A stretch of DNA of 64,000 bases. Origin: Heterohyrax brucei. Taxonomy: Eukaryota > Chordata > Mammalia > Hyracoidea > Procaviidae. The position numbers and the translations under genes are program-made. Position 1 is the stretch's first letter; each line of letters starts with the position of its first letter. Location of the stretch: contig CM053140.1 in assembly GCA_028571685.1 (NCBI GenBank), positions 219,623,323 through 219,687,322 of the forward strand, given 5' to 3'. The notes below the pieces were generated by a model. It searched no databases, had not been told where the DNA came from, and saw only the letters and a program-made list of their open reading frames with translations. Positions 42,553 through 54,689 of this stretch are shown one piece after another.

Positions 42553-44224
42553 AAGAAGGCACTGAATAAATGTGAGAGAAGTCACTAGAGGTGGAATGTT
42601 GATAGGTGGAAGAGGACCCCAGAACTACAGTCCCCGTCATCTATTGAGAAGCCAGCCCTCAACCCACTGAGAACTGGCCTCAGATGATGGCTGAGGAGGG
42701 TGGGGCATGTTGGGATGGGGGCAGTTAGTTTTGAGGGTTTGGACCAAATTTAAAAGCACTACCATTTACCTTGGTTGCTAAGCCCCCCTGAGCCCAAGGT
42801 GAGGAATTCTGATTGGCAGAATCTGCAGGAATTTAGACAAGGGGAGCAGCACGGAAAAATGGGAAGCTTAGGACCAGGACACTGGGTGCAAAGCAACGAA
42901 GTCCTTCAATAAGCCAGAATCTGCTGAGAATACATTTTACAAACATACAGCTAAGTTGGCTGCCTTTGTTTGGGGGTTTGTTAAGCATTATCTAAAGAAT
43001 GCCATGGTTCAGCCTGCTCAGTGTGAAGCCTAATTCTTCCCCTTTCTGGAGCCACAGCCTGGTGTGTTCAATTTTTCTCTCTCTGTAGGGCTGCGAGCTC
43101 TTTGCTACTCTGGCCAAAAAAACACTCATATTTTAGCAAGCTTAGTCCCAGTCTGGTTGCCAGGCAGTAAAACGAGCACTTGTGTGCCCCAGGGAGAGGA
43201 GGACAGTGAGATGGAAAGGGGTCATGTAAATGACTTGCTCCAGCCCTCCCCCCAAATATCTGCTTGAGAGTCTTTGGGGCAGTTGATATGTTTATTGATG
43301 TGGAAAGATGCAGTCTCCTAGGCCCAAACTGTGGTCATTTGTTGGAACTAATAATACAAATTATTTTTATAATTATAGAGATGCTAATAGTAGGATAAAT
43401 TTGCCACATGCTTTTTCTGGAGGATATGAGATATACTAACTTGAATAATGCTCTCTGGGCAGGCAGCAATGACTCGTTTAACTGATGGGAAATTTGAGGC
43501 CTAAAGAAACTGAGCTACTTGTACTGGAAGAGTGAATGAGGTGAGCATTAGCACCTCTTTCCCTCTCAAGTGAAGATGATGTTACAGATGGAGTCAATTC
43601 CAGCTTCTCTCTTAGGTCTCTTCTCAAATTCCTTGTGGTAGAATGGCCTGCAAGAGTGAAACCTAGTATGCCTTCAATTCTGGAAGTGTTTGACCATTAT
43701 TATGTACAGGTCACTGAACTGAGCACACCGGGGCTTCTTCTCAGGTGCAGCTAGAACAGGAAACAAACTTTGGGCAGATGCTTGTTGAATGCAATGGTAA
43801 TTTTCAGGGATGAAGCTTATTCCTTCTGGGTAGCATGTCCACCATCACTTCTCACAGATGATGGAATCTGTCTTAGAGGGTAATAGATTTGAGCCCTTGG
43901 TGGTCAAGTTTGGTGAATTTGCAAGCCAACATTAAAAGGCTGCTAATTCTGTTCTGTACCTTACTGACAAATCAATGTTTATAGGATACACAGTTGCAAG
44001 TGGAAGTTTAACTTCTGGACTCCTCAAGCCCAGAAAAGTTCTCACAGAGGAGCTTCTTTCTTGGTTTAAGGCAGCTTGTACCGGTGCCCACTGTTGTTAC
44101 CACCTTCCTGGGTCCAGGTTTCTACTGGGTGGTATATAACAAAGCTCATCCCTCAAACCCAGCTGCTGTGGGACTCCTGCTCTATATTTTCTTTCAGCCC
44201 TGAAGGACCCCAACACAACTAACA
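42553..44224. other. Unassigned DNA
   Basis: A weak antisense MIR-like core occurs at about 43470-43525 (AACTGATGGGAAATTTGAGG). Nothing else recognised in 1.7 kb, so this is among the longest apparently repeat-poor stretches. Confidence 0.45.
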
Positions 44225-44363
44225 AGCCTACTGCCATCAGGTTCATTCTGATTCACAGTGACCCTGTGAGTAGGATTTCCAAGGAGCACCTCGTGTATTC
44301 AAGCTGCCAACTACTTTGGTTAGCAGCTGTAGCTCTTAGTTACTATGCCACCAAGGTTTCCAC
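44225..44363 (-). repeat. AfroSINE, diverged
   Basis: GCCATCAGGTTCATTCTGAT then TTGGTTAGCAGCTGTAGCTC and TGCCACCAAGGTTTCC. It has lost about 20 bp of the GGACAGAGTAGAACTGCC region. Confidence 0.85.
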
Positions 44364-44985
44364 CTCAGCACTAGACAATGGTAATATTCCGATGTGACCC
44401 TTTAGTCTTCTTGGAGCTGCTTGTTATGCTGGGCCTGGGACCTTCAGGTGGAAGGAGGGTGGTTGCTGAGTTTGGTCCAGTCCCTCACATCCCATCCATC
44501 CAACCGCCAGGCAAAGCCAGGCCAGTTCACAAATACGTGGTGTGGGCTTCCCCCTAGTACCCCGTGTTTCTGGGACAAGTGAGGTTCAGGAAGACTGCAG
44601 GTAAAGAAGAAGAATGAACGAGAGAGGAAACAAAGGGGAGGGGATGCAGCAGGCAGGCGTGGCGGAAAACCAGTGACAGTAAAAACCCAGTGTTTGGGTA
44701 AGGATTTGGCATCAGGTAGGCAGCAAGCAAAAGTGAGAAAATACAGGAAAGATGTAACTTAGAAAGAAGGGAGAAAGCTGAACAGAGAGTCTGGATTACA
44801 GTGATGGTGACTGATATTCCCTAGAGAAGCTGCCTGTGTGTACCCAGCAGAGTATCAGGTCCTCGGTGTTCCAAAATTGTCAGCTCATACTGTGTGTTAG
44901 ACGTTGATGAGAAGCTGCCTTTAAAACAGTTAAACTCTGTCAAGAATACAGAAGATTTTATAAGAGGATGGTTTTATGAATAGGG
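44364..44985. other. Unassigned DNA
   Basis: Purine-rich around 44590-44770, with no element recognised. Confidence 0.4.
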
Positions 44986-45130
44986 GTCTCTGGATTCAGA
45001 CTCCACCCCTTAAGGGCAAGTTATGTAACCTCTTGGTATCTACATCACCTCATCTTTAAACAGGAGGGTGAAAACAGTATATATCCCCTGTGTGACACTT
45101 AAATTAGTTGGTAGTAGCTAGTGCGTAATT
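44986..45130 (+). repeat. MIR
   Basis: GGATTCAGACTCCACCCC, AAGTTATGTAACCTCTTGG and CACCTCATCTTTAAACAGGAG in MIR order. Confidence 0.65.
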
Positions 45131-45142
45131 GTTGTTGTTAAA

Positions 45143-45296
45143 CCTAAAACACCCACTGCTGTTGAGTTGATTACAAATCATAGGGACCCTATAGGACAGA
45201 GTAGAACTGCTTCACAGAATTTCCAGGGAGCACCTGGTGGATTTGAACTGCCAACTTTTTGGTTAGCAGATGTAGCACTTAACCCACTATGTCACT
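45143..45296 (-). repeat. AfroSINE
   Basis: CACTGCTGTTGAGTTGATTA, CTATAGGACAGAGTAGAACT and TTGGTTAGCAGATGTAGCAC. Confidence 0.9.
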
Positions 45297-45366
45297 GTTG
45301 TTGTTAGCTGCCATCAGGTCAGCCCCTGACTTGGTGATGATGCCATGTGCATAGTAACTGACATTA
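45297..45366 (-). repeat. Short RTE/SINE 3'-end fragment
   Basis: TGTTGTTGTTAGCTGCCATC is the complement of the 3' end shared by RTE and related SINEs. Only about 70 bp. Confidence 0.5.
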
Positions 45367-45387
45367 TTGGCTGTTTTAGTTATCCCC

Positions 45388-45592
45388 AGGAGTCCCTGGG
45401 TGGTGCAGACAGCTAAGGTGCTCAGCTGCTAGCTTTCAGTTTGAGTTTGAATTCACCCAGAGATATGTTGGAAGAAAGATCGGTCAGTCCACTTCTGAAA
45501 AATCAGCCATTTAAAACCCTGTGGAGGACAGTTCTGCTCTGACACCACTGAGTTGCTTGAGTTGGAGTTGATATGACTGTGACTGGTTTTAG
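45388..45592 (+). repeat. AfroSINE, variant with CTGAAAAATCAGCC middle
   Basis: GAGTCCCTGGGTGGTGCAGA head, CCACTTCTGAAAAATCAGCC middle and GAGTTGGAGTTGATATGACT end. Confidence 0.85.
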
Positions 45593-45594
45593 TT

Positions 45595-45757
45595 AGGAGC
45601 CTTGGAGGTACAGTGGTTAAGAGCTTGGCTGTTGAGCAAAAGGTTGATAGTTCAAATCCACCGGCTGCTCCTTGGAAACCCTACGGGGCACTTGTACTTA
45701 GTCCTGTAGGGTTGCTATAGGTCAGAATCAACTTGATGGCAACAGATTTGGTTTTAA
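45595..45757 (+). repeat. AfroSINE
   Basis: GGAGCCTTGGAGGTACAGTG head, TTCAAATCCACCGGCTGCTC, and GTCAGAATCAACTTGATGGC end. It starts a few bases after the previous copy ends. Confidence 0.9.
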
Positions 45758-45849
45758 TTATTTCTAGAAATTCATATAAACACTTACACACATATCCATA
45801 CGTTTTGGGTAGGGAAAGGGAAGTTCATAGACTCCTTAATGCCACCCTA

Positions 45850-46042
45850 TAAAACCCATTGCCATCAAGTCAATTTGAACTCATAGGTACCCTCTAGGAC
45901 AAACCACAGAGTTTCTAAGGCTAAAAATCTTTATGGAAGCCGACTGCCAGATCTTTCTCCTGTGGAGTGGATGGTGAGTTTGAACTTGTGACCTTACAGT
46001 TAGCAGCTGAGCACTTAACCACTGTGCTACCGGGATTCATTA
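45850..46042 (-). repeat. AfroSINE, long type
   Basis: AAAACCCATTGCCATCAAGT, TTTATGGAAGCCGACTGCCA spacer and ACCACTGTGCTACCGGG. Confidence 0.9.
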
Positions 46043-46837
46043 TGTCCAACCATAGGACACCGGATAAGAATCTCACTGTAAGAAACCAATGATGACACTT
46101 CATATTTCTTCACAGAGGTCACCCTGCCAAGTGAAAAAGCTGGATTCTTGTCCTGAAGGACTCCAGATCCCCCAGGTTCTCTTCTAGTCTTATGGGAAGC
46201 ATTTTAGATGTTGTCAGATGCTGTTCAGATGATCCAGCAGAGAGAGCAGATCTGTCGGTGTCCACGACAATGCAGGGTACTCAAGAATCTGAAGCCCAAG
46301 GAAGGCTGGCAAAGCAAACACAGTCTTGCGCTTTCCTGTCCGTTAGGTGCTTTGCTGGATTCAGGTTAAGTAGTGATTATCTGGGATAAATCAGTCTCTC
46401 TGATACTGTCATACCATTGCCCATAGAAAGAAGGAATGTGATAGGAAAGCCCCAATGAATGACATTAGCACGGGGCTGAATACATTGCTTGTGGCCCTGG
46501 AAAGGTCTCCCAGATGCCCAGATAGCCCTGGGATGCCTCTTCCTGATGGGGTGATTTGGCAGAGATGCACTCTTGCAGCTGGCATTCCTGGTAGTGAGCT
46601 CTGGCAGAGAGCAGGGAGGTTGGCAGATGCCAAGACAACTTCATCGAGTTTATGTGCCACCCACAGAGCCTTTCTGATCCCTACCTCCTCTTGTGCTCAT
46701 GTTGTCCTCCCTGGCATGCCCTGCACTTGAGGCGCTACCAGTGACAGCAAACTCTCCATGTTCTCCCCACTTGAAGCTTTTGCCAACAAGCCCATACAGA
46801 TCCCTTCCTCAGACCCTCACCATGCCTGTCCAAAAAA
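46043..46837. other. Unassigned DNA
   Basis: Plus frames 46192-46389 and 46455-46730 have mixed, non-repetitive composition but no recognised family and no supporting splice sites. No repeat recognised. Confidence 0.45.
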
Positions 46838-46950
46838 CCAGTTGCCACTGAGCTGCCCTCTACTCATGGAGACTCTGTGTGCATCCGGATAGATCTGAGC
46901 TTCACATGGTTTTTAATGGCTGTTTTTTCAGAAGGAGATTTCCGGGTGAC
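46838..46950 (-). repeat. AfroSINE-related fragment
   Basis: ACCAGTTGCCACTGAGCTGC and ATGGTTTTTAATGGCTGTTT match the variant at 50865-51075. Confidence 0.6.
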
Positions 46951-46974
46951 TCTGGATATATTTGAGCTTCTATC

Positions 46975-47148
46975 AACCCCAGTGGTGTAGCAGCTAAGTG
47001 CTACAGCTGCTAACCAAAAGGTTAGCAGTTCAAATCTGCCAGGAACTTCTTGGAAACTCTATAGGACAGTTCTACTCTGACCTGTAGGGTCACTGAGTTG
47101 GAATTGACTGGACAGCGTTGGGTTTGGTTTGGTTTTTTTTTAAAAAAA
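46975..47148 (+). repeat. AfroSINE
   Basis: AGTGGTGTAGCAGCTAAGTG head, AGGTTAGCAGTTCAAATCTG B-box region and TTGGAATTGACTGGACAGCG end, then GGTTTGGTTTGG and T8A9. Confidence 0.9.
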
Positions 47149-47464
47149 AACTTTTGGTTAAAAGATGAGTGTGTTAACTGTTTGTTAACCCAGGAACTCT
47201 ATCCCAAGCAATCATATCATATCGAAGGCCCCAGAGCTTTTTACTGTGTCATACGGTGCTTGCAGCTTCTCAGGCTTCTTCGTGCCCTCTTTGTAAGTTA
47301 CTAGCAATCATGTGCACAGTTGTCCTGGCTTGCCCGACATTGGAGTCCAAATACTTGACTGAGTTTAGGCTCTGTCTCTTCCTCATATTTCTCTTTATTT
47401 GTGAAGACCTTGGTTTTGCTCCTATAAGTTGAAATTTAACCACATTGATAACAATGTCAAATTA
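47149..47464. other. Unassigned DNA
   Basis: Nothing recognised. Confidence 0.4.
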
Positions 47465-47600
47465 CACCTACTTTGTGCCAGTGCACTTTATAAAGGATGT
47501 TCATATGCATGGTCTTACTAATATTACCTTCCTCTTAACAATTTCATGAGTATACCTTTTTTCCAGTCACTTTTATAAGAGATGGAGAATTTATTTCAAC
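47465..47600 (-). repeat. MIR-like fragment
   Basis: CTACTTTGTGCCAGTGCACT then CAATTTCATGAGTATACC in antisense MIR order, diverged. Confidence 0.55.
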
Positions 47601-48249
47601 CAAAGAAGATTCCTATCAGCCACACATAAAAAAAAAAAAAAAATCTCTTTTCTTTACAAATACTGCTCAGTGAGGACGAACAGTGTCCAGTGTGATTTCA
47701 GAGGCCATGTCAGGTAGGGTGCTCACATCCTCACGTGTGAGTCCCTTACCCACCCCGGACTGAAGCATAGGTTGTGCGTGTTTCATCCCTGTAAGTTCTC
47801 TGTCGGGATCCATTGTGCTGATTTTCCTGGAACACACAGCTGCACACTTGTTGCACACTGTTGCCAAAGATCTGACAAGAGAGGTAGAGGGGCCACCATC
47901 TCTTAGGCGGGACTGTCTGTCCGGAATACTTTTTCATTTAAAGAGTTCCTCGTCTCAAGGGTCTGTTTGTAAAATCCCAGCAGGCTCTTATAATCAGAAA
48001 AGGACGGACTTGTCTCAGCTTTAAAGACCTCTTGATGGGCGGGAAAAGGCAGAGAGGGCTTTCCAAAACACTCTGCAACCCAGGAGCTTAAGTATGGCAG
48101 GAGCAGCAGAAAGTGCATTTACAGCACTGCTGATTGTCCCGCTGTTCGTGGCTGTCTCTTCTGCCCTTTTTGCCTGTCACCTCTACCTCCTCGAGACTCT
48201 CCTGTGCGTCCCAGCGCTTATCTCTTTGCCCAGCCCAGTCTGTCCTTAT
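47601..48249. other. Unassigned, relatively CpG-containing DNA
   Basis: A17 run at about 47627-47643. 47680-48250 contains more CpG than its surroundings (GTCGGGATCC, AGGCGGGACTGTCTGTCCGG, GATGGGCGGGAAAAGG) and no recognised repeat. A 91-residue plus frame (48094-48369) begins with a hydrophobic stretch but runs into a CA repeat, and I do not support it as a gene. Confidence 0.45.
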
Positions 48250-48276
48250 TCTCTGAGCTGGCTGGCGTTCAAGCTC

Positions 48277-48341
48277 ACACATGCATGCACACACACACAC
48301 GTACACACACATGCACACGCATACGCACATGCACATGAGCA
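48277..48341. repeat. Interrupted (CA)n with CATGCA/ACGTAC
   Basis: CACACATGCATGCACACACA then CACGTACACACACATGCACA, a degenerate dinucleotide repeat. Confidence 0.9.
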
Positions 48342-49165
48342 CTGTGAAGCGTTCAGCAACCAGAAGTAGAGTGTAGTCCTCCCGGTTTTCTTTCCTGCAC
48401 GCTGTACCTTTAGCAAGCCTACAGTTTGCACCCACCCCGTTACTCTCCCCCCGACAGCATTTGACTTCACTGCTTACAGAACAGCTCTTCTTTTCCCTGC
48501 AGAAGGATTACTTGGTGTTTGATGTCTGGATTTATTATTTAAAGGTAAGGAGGGAGTTTTGCAGACGACCTGGACCTAAAAAAGGAGAGGAACCCATCAG
48601 GGCTGTGTTAAAGAAGGTATTTCAGGACAATTAGAAGTCCCCTGAAGATGAGAATAGCTCTGTTACCTCAGCCAGGTTTAGGGCTACAGCTTCTGATGTT
48701 TTTATTGGGGGTTCTCTCAGGTGCTAACAAGCAGTTGCTTTGGGCACTCCAGTAGAGCCCAGACTACTGCTCCTCCGGGGTGGGAGTGTGCGAGTGTTTA
48801 CACATGCTAATGAAGAAGTGCCATTAGTATGTTAACTAGCAGAATTAGAAGTGACTACCAGAACCCAGAAGAACGTTATTAGTCATATGGAAAGCCAGCC
48901 TAGGACTGCTGGGCACTGTGAAGCTGGGAAGAGTAGATTACTGTTCAGTGGCAATTTCAGATGCCAGTCTGGCTGTGCTTGATCAGTAGAAAGCTTTATT
49001 TATTTGAGCCACAGGGTTCCGGCCACCATTAACCCCAGGATTTCTGCAAGTCCTGGTCTCATGTTTTTAAACTAAAAAACAGAATAAGATGGAAAACATC
49101 TTAATCTGGCAAAATGAAATGAATTGGAGCCTGTGTTCCTAAAAACAGGTAAAGAAATGGGCCTT
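48342..49165. other. Unassigned DNA
   Basis: No exon or repeat recognised in about 0.8 kb. Confidence 0.45.
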
Positions 49166-49335
49166 GACTTGCTATTATTTGTAGAGCACTGACTATATAC
49201 CAATTGCTATGCTTTTACATGTATTACTATATATAATCTTCCCAGTGACCTTATGAAATACTATTATCTCCACTCAACAGGTGGGGAAACTGAGGCTTAG
49301 AGATGTTAAGTCACTCACTCTTGCCTGTGACTTGG
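49166..49335 (-). repeat. MIR
   Basis: TAGAGCACTGACTATATACC, CTTTTACATGTATTACTATA, AGGTGGGGAAACTGAGGCTT and GATGTTAAGTCACTCACTC are in clear antisense MIR order. Confidence 0.85.
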
Positions 49336-49629
49336 CTCCCACCAGTGTTTCATCTTGAGAGGAATTTCCTTTTTTGCTGTCCAGGCCCCTTACATGGGTG
49401 ACCACAGTGGCAACAATGCCATAAAGTTTCATGGGACTGCATCCCACCACTCTTTATGAGGTGGTGGCCATCCATCAGTCCTGCCGCTTCTTGTTTCAGC
49501 AGTCAACACTCACTGCTGGAGTCCAGCACTGGGAAAGTGGATCAGTTAAGGGTCATTTGGCCATTCCTCAATTCTTAGAAACAGTAATAAGCCTTAAATT
49601 CTTCACCCAAAAAGTTAAACCCCAAGTTA
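49336..49629. other. Unassigned DNA
   Basis: Nothing recognised. Confidence 0.4.
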
Positions 49630-49639
49630 TTTCAATTAA

Positions 49640-49990
49640 ATTTTGTTCAATTCAGTTGTTTACTAAGTACCTACTATATGATGGGTAATATGCTATGTTT
49701 GGGAATACAAAAATGAAGGTTTTTGTAGGGACACACGGTAGCGAGAGAGACAAAGGTGAATCAGACTGTATAAATAGAGGAAAAGCCAGAGTAGATGTGT
49801 AAAATGTTTTTATCGTAAAAAGAACAAATGTGCAAATCAATAGAAGTGCTGAGCGTGGCAGCGGGGCAATGGTCAGGGCGGCCGTCATTGGACCTGAAAG
49901 GTAGAGAAGAGAGAAAAAGTCATTCCAGGAACTAGGGGAGCAAGGACATTCATGAACGTTCGCGTATGTTCTGTGGTCTTGTGATATTAA
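49640..49990 (+). repeat. Ancient repeat, same family as 36640-37625 (5' part)
   Basis: TTTACTAAGTACCTACTATA, GGGAATACAAAAATGAAGG and CATTCCAGGAACTAGGGGAG follow the order of that family. The 134-residue minus frame at 49652-50056 is a chance frame across it. Confidence 0.45.
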
Positions 49991-50864
49991 GACAGGAAGT
50001 CTCTGGGTGGCAGGTTCTGTATTTCTCTGACCTTTAGGGTGCCTAGCTTGCTTCAAGTCTCAGAAAGTGTGCCCAAGTGCTCATGGGTTGGCTGCCCCCT
50101 TGAGGAAGTAATGCGTGCCAGACAGCAGCCTGTTCCTGCCTACAGGCAGCTCGGTTTTGTCTTTTGGAAGATGGGGAAAAAAAGTGTCCTCCATGCTTCC
50201 TACTCACTAAATTATGACCTTGAAAAAAGGAAAATTAACTTTTATTTAGGATTTACTGTGTCCTAGGCCTGTAATTCACTCAGGAGAGCAGACCGAGGCT
50301 GATGGCAAAGTCAACCCCTGGGTGGAATACATTCAAGTGGACCCATGCACCCCTTAAGATGTTTTTAAAATCTGTATGTACAAAGAGGTTCCCATGAAAT
50401 TATCTCCAAAAATGAAGGGGATAATACTGTTTTCCCTTAATACAGAAAGCTGTTCATCTCTGACATCATGTTAAAAATATCGTGGCGGTACAGTTCAATT
50501 TTACTTTTATATAAGAAATTTGTTCCAAGAGTTGCTTGTTCTTTACACCAGTTAAAATCATTTCTGTTGTTAATGAACTTGGAGAACTTTCACTGACAAG
50601 AAGTTCACTGGGGATTTTAGCAGTATCTCTAGAAAGTTTTGCTTAGTTTATTCTTTTAAAAGACAATGATGTCCCATCATTGTAGTATAAACAAATCTCA
50701 TTATTGTGTATTTACGGATAGAGTAGAATGTTATATTCTAGAAATTTAGTTGCTGTAATCCCAGAAAGGTTTTGTGACATAAACAGAATGAGCAGACTCC
50801 ACCACCGCCCACCAACCTGACCACCTCCCCATTCTACCTGGGCTGTGTAATGGATGCCAGTATT
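49991..50864. other. Unassigned DNA
   Basis: No gene or repeat recognised. AT-rich between 50340 and 50770. Confidence 0.45.
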
Positions 50865-51075
50865 TTACTGTATAACCAGTTACCGCCCATCAAGTTGATT
50901 CTGATTCATGGTGACCCCATCTGTGTCACAGTACCACTGTAATCCATAGGGTTTTCCCTGGTTGGTTGTTTGGATATAGATCACCAGGCCTTTCTTCTGA
51001 GGAGCCTCTGGGTAGACTTGAACCTCCAACTTTTCATTTAGCAGTCACGTGGGTTAACTGTTTGCATCACCCAAG
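50865..51075 (-). repeat. AfroSINE, variant type
   Basis: AGTTACCGCCCATCAAGTTG start, ATAGATCACCAGGCCTTTCT and GGGTAGACTTGAACCTCCAA middle, and GTTTGCATCACCCAAGGG end. Nearly full length. Confidence 0.85.
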
Positions 51076-51632
51076 GGTTTTATTGCATACGTAGGATATA
51101 GTCATAATATTGGTACGATGGATACTGTTGGTCATTTACCCAGCATTTGTACCTCTTTCATCTCTGCCAAGCGACTCAGGGAAGATGGCCCTTATTTGGT
51201 TGCAGGAGCTAGAACCTGAGTAGTCTATGCCAATAAGGGCATAGCGTCCCCGTTATGTCAACTGATGGCCCAAGTGTATGGCCCCATCAGACTGATGGAA
51301 GGACTCACTCCATGCTTAGTGGTGACGTTGTTGTCTTGGATGAAGGGACAAGGCTATCTTGTGACCACAGGAGTTATATAAACATACGTTCTGGAGGGAA
51401 GCAGAGCAGGTGGGTGGCAAGAATCTGGGTCTTTGATGAATAATTGAGCCTCCATCTCATTGAAGGCCCCATCATTGTACCATCTCCAGAGTCTTCTCCA
51501 GTTCTAGATTTTCTGTTCTACTAGACTGTGAACTTCTTGAGGATAGGGGACACATTTAATTTGTCTCTGTGCCCTTGTAAAAGTGTTCACTTGAGAAATT
51601 TTGGTAAAGTGAATGGATAAAGAGAAGGATAA
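51076..51632. other. Unassigned DNA
   Basis: Nothing recognised. Confidence 0.4.
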
Positions 51633-51780
51633 AAAAAAAATTCTCATTGCCATCAAGTCTGTTCTGACTCATAGCTACGCTTTAGGACAAAGAAGAACTA
51701 CCCTGCCCCATAGTTTCCAAGGAGCAAATAGTAGATTCGAACAGCCAGCCTTTTGGTTAGCAGTCATAGCACTTAACCAT
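51633..51780 (-). repeat. AfroSINE, head truncated
   Basis: A9 then ATTGCCATCAAGTCTGTTCT, TAGTTTCCAAGGAGCAAATA and TTGGTTAGCAGTCATAGCAC. The last 25 bp of the head are missing. Confidence 0.85.
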
Positions 51781-52034
51781 CTTAAATGAAGCAATTGCTA
51801 AGTATTTACTGGGCAGTAACAGGGTATGTAACATGAGGAGATACGAGAGGGGAGTTAATAATAGTGATGATAATAGTAATAACAATAGAAATAGTGATAA
51901 TAGGCCATACAGACACTTTGCTAAGTGACATTTTATGGATCAGATTAAGACCTATATCAAGACAGAGTTGAACGGCTGAGTTTTAAACACTGGCAGGTAT
52001 TGCTGTCCAGGACATGAGGCAGACGTGTTACAGA
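51781..52034. other. Unassigned DNA
   Basis: A short trinucleotide-rich patch ATAATAGTGATGATAATAGT lies near 51860. Nothing else. Confidence 0.4.
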
Positions 52035-52150
52035 CAAGCTTAGATGAAATGGTATGGTCACTTAACTTCTGTGTACCAAATTTGCTAATCTGTAAAATGG
52101 GAAGAATGATTGTACCTAATTCATAATGCCTTGAGGAGTGAGTGTCTTAG
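52035..52150 (+). repeat. MIR fragment
   Basis: GTCACTTAACTTCTGTGTAC, ATCTGTAAAATGGGAAGAAT and TACCTAATTCATAATGCC. Confidence 0.75.
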
Positions 52151-52384
52151 GAACATGCAAATGTCGTGTGTGAGGATGACCATTGCTTGTTGTCTGTTGC
52201 CTTGATTTGGTTCTTATGGTGACTCTCGTGAAGGCTGTCCCGGTGATGCCTGATTTGTGGTCATCACTCCACTGAATGTCCTTTTTTACCTTTATCATAT
52301 ACACCAGAACACATACATTCATTTATAAGCTCTGAACCTCCAACTAGATGTTAGATTTCTCTTGGTAAGGAATACTGCATGCTT

Positions 52385-52660
52385 TGTGGTACGCATGGAG
52401 TCTCATTCACTTTGGACATGGTGTCAGGAGGGAATCAGTTCCTAAAGAAGGACATCATGCTAGATAAAGTGGAGGATCAGCAGGAGAGGAAGACCCTCCC
52501 CAAGATGGTCTGACACAGTGGCTGCACTGATGGGCTCAAGCATAACGAGAATCGTGAGAGTGACGCAGGATTGGGCAGAGTTTCATCCTGTTTTACACAG
52601 GATCACTATGGGTCAGAACTGAGTTGATGGTGCCTAACAATAGGAACAATGTGTGGTGAT
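52385..52660 (+). mobile_element. RTE LINE 3' end
   Basis: CACTTTGGACATGGTGTCAGGAG, AAGAAGGACATCATGCTAGA and TATGGGTCAGAACTGAGTTG, ending GATGGTGCCTAACAATAGGA. Heavily 5'-truncated, about 275 bp, no coding capacity. Confidence 0.85.
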
Positions 52661-54689
52661 TTAATAAAGTAGCGTGCTCAATAAATATGTCTTTTATTGA
52701 GAATAAGATGGCATATATGTACATACAAGTATTTATTTAATACTCAGGTAGGTATTAAGATATGCTTAGTGGGGGTAACATTCATATCAAAAGAGAGACA
52801 AAAACAAAAGAGTGTCACTTAGTTAAGTGCTCATTATACAGGCCCCCAGATGGGAAGGTGAGGTCTGCCTTGGTGGATATACACTCCAAGAGACCTCTGT
52901 TTGGTTGACCTGACTTTCTTGGCAGATCTGTCACCTTCGAGTTACTCTATTATTTGACTGTATGTTTGAATCCATTGTATGAGTTATCTTCCTATGTACC
53001 AATATTGAATGTCCTGGGACTTGCTGTTAGGAGATGACTTACTGGGTGGTGGTGGTTTGCTTGTGGGGCTGGCAGACAGGATCCTTCTTCATATCACTCA
53101 TGCCTTGGAGAGGCCACAGAAGTGAGTCTCTAGGCATGACAAATCATTCAAGGACTGTGATGACTTCACACACCCTCCTTCAATACATTTGTCAGGAAGA
53201 GTTCTCTGTCAGCCAGACACAACACCTGTGAATTTGTTTAAATAGCAAGTGAGAGGAGATGCTTCTTAAAATCCCTTTTGCCTGAGCCAGAGCACTTAGT
53301 GCTGTGGCTCGTCTCAGCTTATGAATCCAGCGGAGTCAGTGTAAATTCAAGCTATGGAACTGCCTCTCTTTGGACAGGGGGAATGTGGGTGCAATTCACA
53401 GACTGAGTGTTGTGAGGTCCTCCTATTTCCTGTTAATGCTGCCAGAGATGTGCTTATAAATACCTCTCTATAGTCCTTCCTCCCAACCATCCATGCTGTT
53501 TGGGGACTTCCCCAGACTGCACCCTAAGCTGAGAACCCTGTCTACCCCAGGTTTACCCTCCCTGGCCTCTTCCTAGACCACACCAGCAACAGCCATCGCT
53601 CCTAGACCTCACGCAGAATGCTAGCAAACCAGCCTAACTTCTTTGGGATGCTTGGGGGCTGCTGGGGTTCCTAACACTCCTCAGACAAGAAAACACAGCT
53701 AGGTGACCTCCCTGTCCATCCCCATCCCCCCAGCCCTTCTTGCCATTGTCACTGCCTGCTCCCACAGTCCTGGTCCTCCTAACTCCCCAACAGTGGTTCC
53801 TTGATCTGTGTTGTTGGAGGAGTCGTATACTCTTGGGGCTGGGCTGTATACTTGTTTGAGCCCAGTAGGGGAAGAGGCAGTGTAGAGGGAGGGGGGGAGG
53901 TATGAGCGAGGGCCCGTTTCACAGCGTGGCTGCCATGCTCACATTGACCCTGAAGGTTTCAAGGAGAAAGTGTGGCTGGTTTAACTAGGTTTAACTGGTC
54001 TAACTAGGTCTCTGTGGGCTCTTGAAAACTGGAGCACTTTCCAACGGCAAATGTTTGCAATTAACTTGAACATATGATGGAATTTTTTTTTTCATATCCA
54101 TCAAGTATGATTGGCAGTGAGGATCTGGCAGCCAATGAACCTATCTCACCATGCTCCAAGCCTGGCTGGTGGGAGGGGTCTTACCACTCACTTGGGAGCA
54201 CTGAGGCAGGCAGTGAGCTAGGTGGCTGTAAATGAGTAAGCTAGGACTCTGAGCTGCCCCTCTGGCTCAGCACACCACACCCTCTTCATGAGAGGTGTTC
54301 CTACCTGGCAGGCAGTACAGGTGAAGTGTAGTTCTCTTTCTTTTATAATGGGGGCAACAGCCTCTAGCGTTAGCGACTCTTGCTTCTCAGTCTTGGCCAC
54401 TGACTGGACACTGCCTACCTCTTGTGACCCTAGTACACCTGACCTACTACATGATTTACCCTGGCATTGACCGTAGCAACAGGAATTAGCTCCATGGTGA
54501 AACCCCAGGTTAACTATATGAGTTAGGGTGCATTTGGCTGCAAGTAACACAGCCAGAATGAACATGAACTTAGGTCAATTTGAGAGCGATTTTTACTTGA
54601 CCGGTAGTCTGGGCTTTAGTGTTTGGGGGGTTGTTTGGCAGCTTAGAATATTATCAAGGATACTCTCCAGGTTTCTACCCTCTATCTTC
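52661..54689. other. Unassigned DNA, about 2 kb
   Basis: No recognised exon or repeat. Small frames (53034-53231, 54218-54565) have no family I know. G-rich patch GAGGGAGGGGGGGAGG near 53887. One of the larger stretches free of young repeats. Confidence 0.45.

Noticed and set aside
47680-48090. CpG island / promoter
   Set aside because: CpGs are somewhat more frequent than nearby, but the stretch is not dense enough by eye and has no recognisable first exon.
48094-48369. 91-residue frame with a hydrophobic start, like a signal or membrane segment
   Set aside because: Its second half translates a CA microsatellite (His/Thr/Ala repeats), and nothing supports transcription or homology.
49652-50056. 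134-residue minus-strand open frame
   Set aside because: It overlaps an ancient interspersed repeat, has low-complexity Ser/Leu/Pro content, and no family or splice context was recognised.
54218-54565. 115-residue minus-strand frame
   Set aside because: Composition looks random, with no recognised domain and no flanking exon signals.
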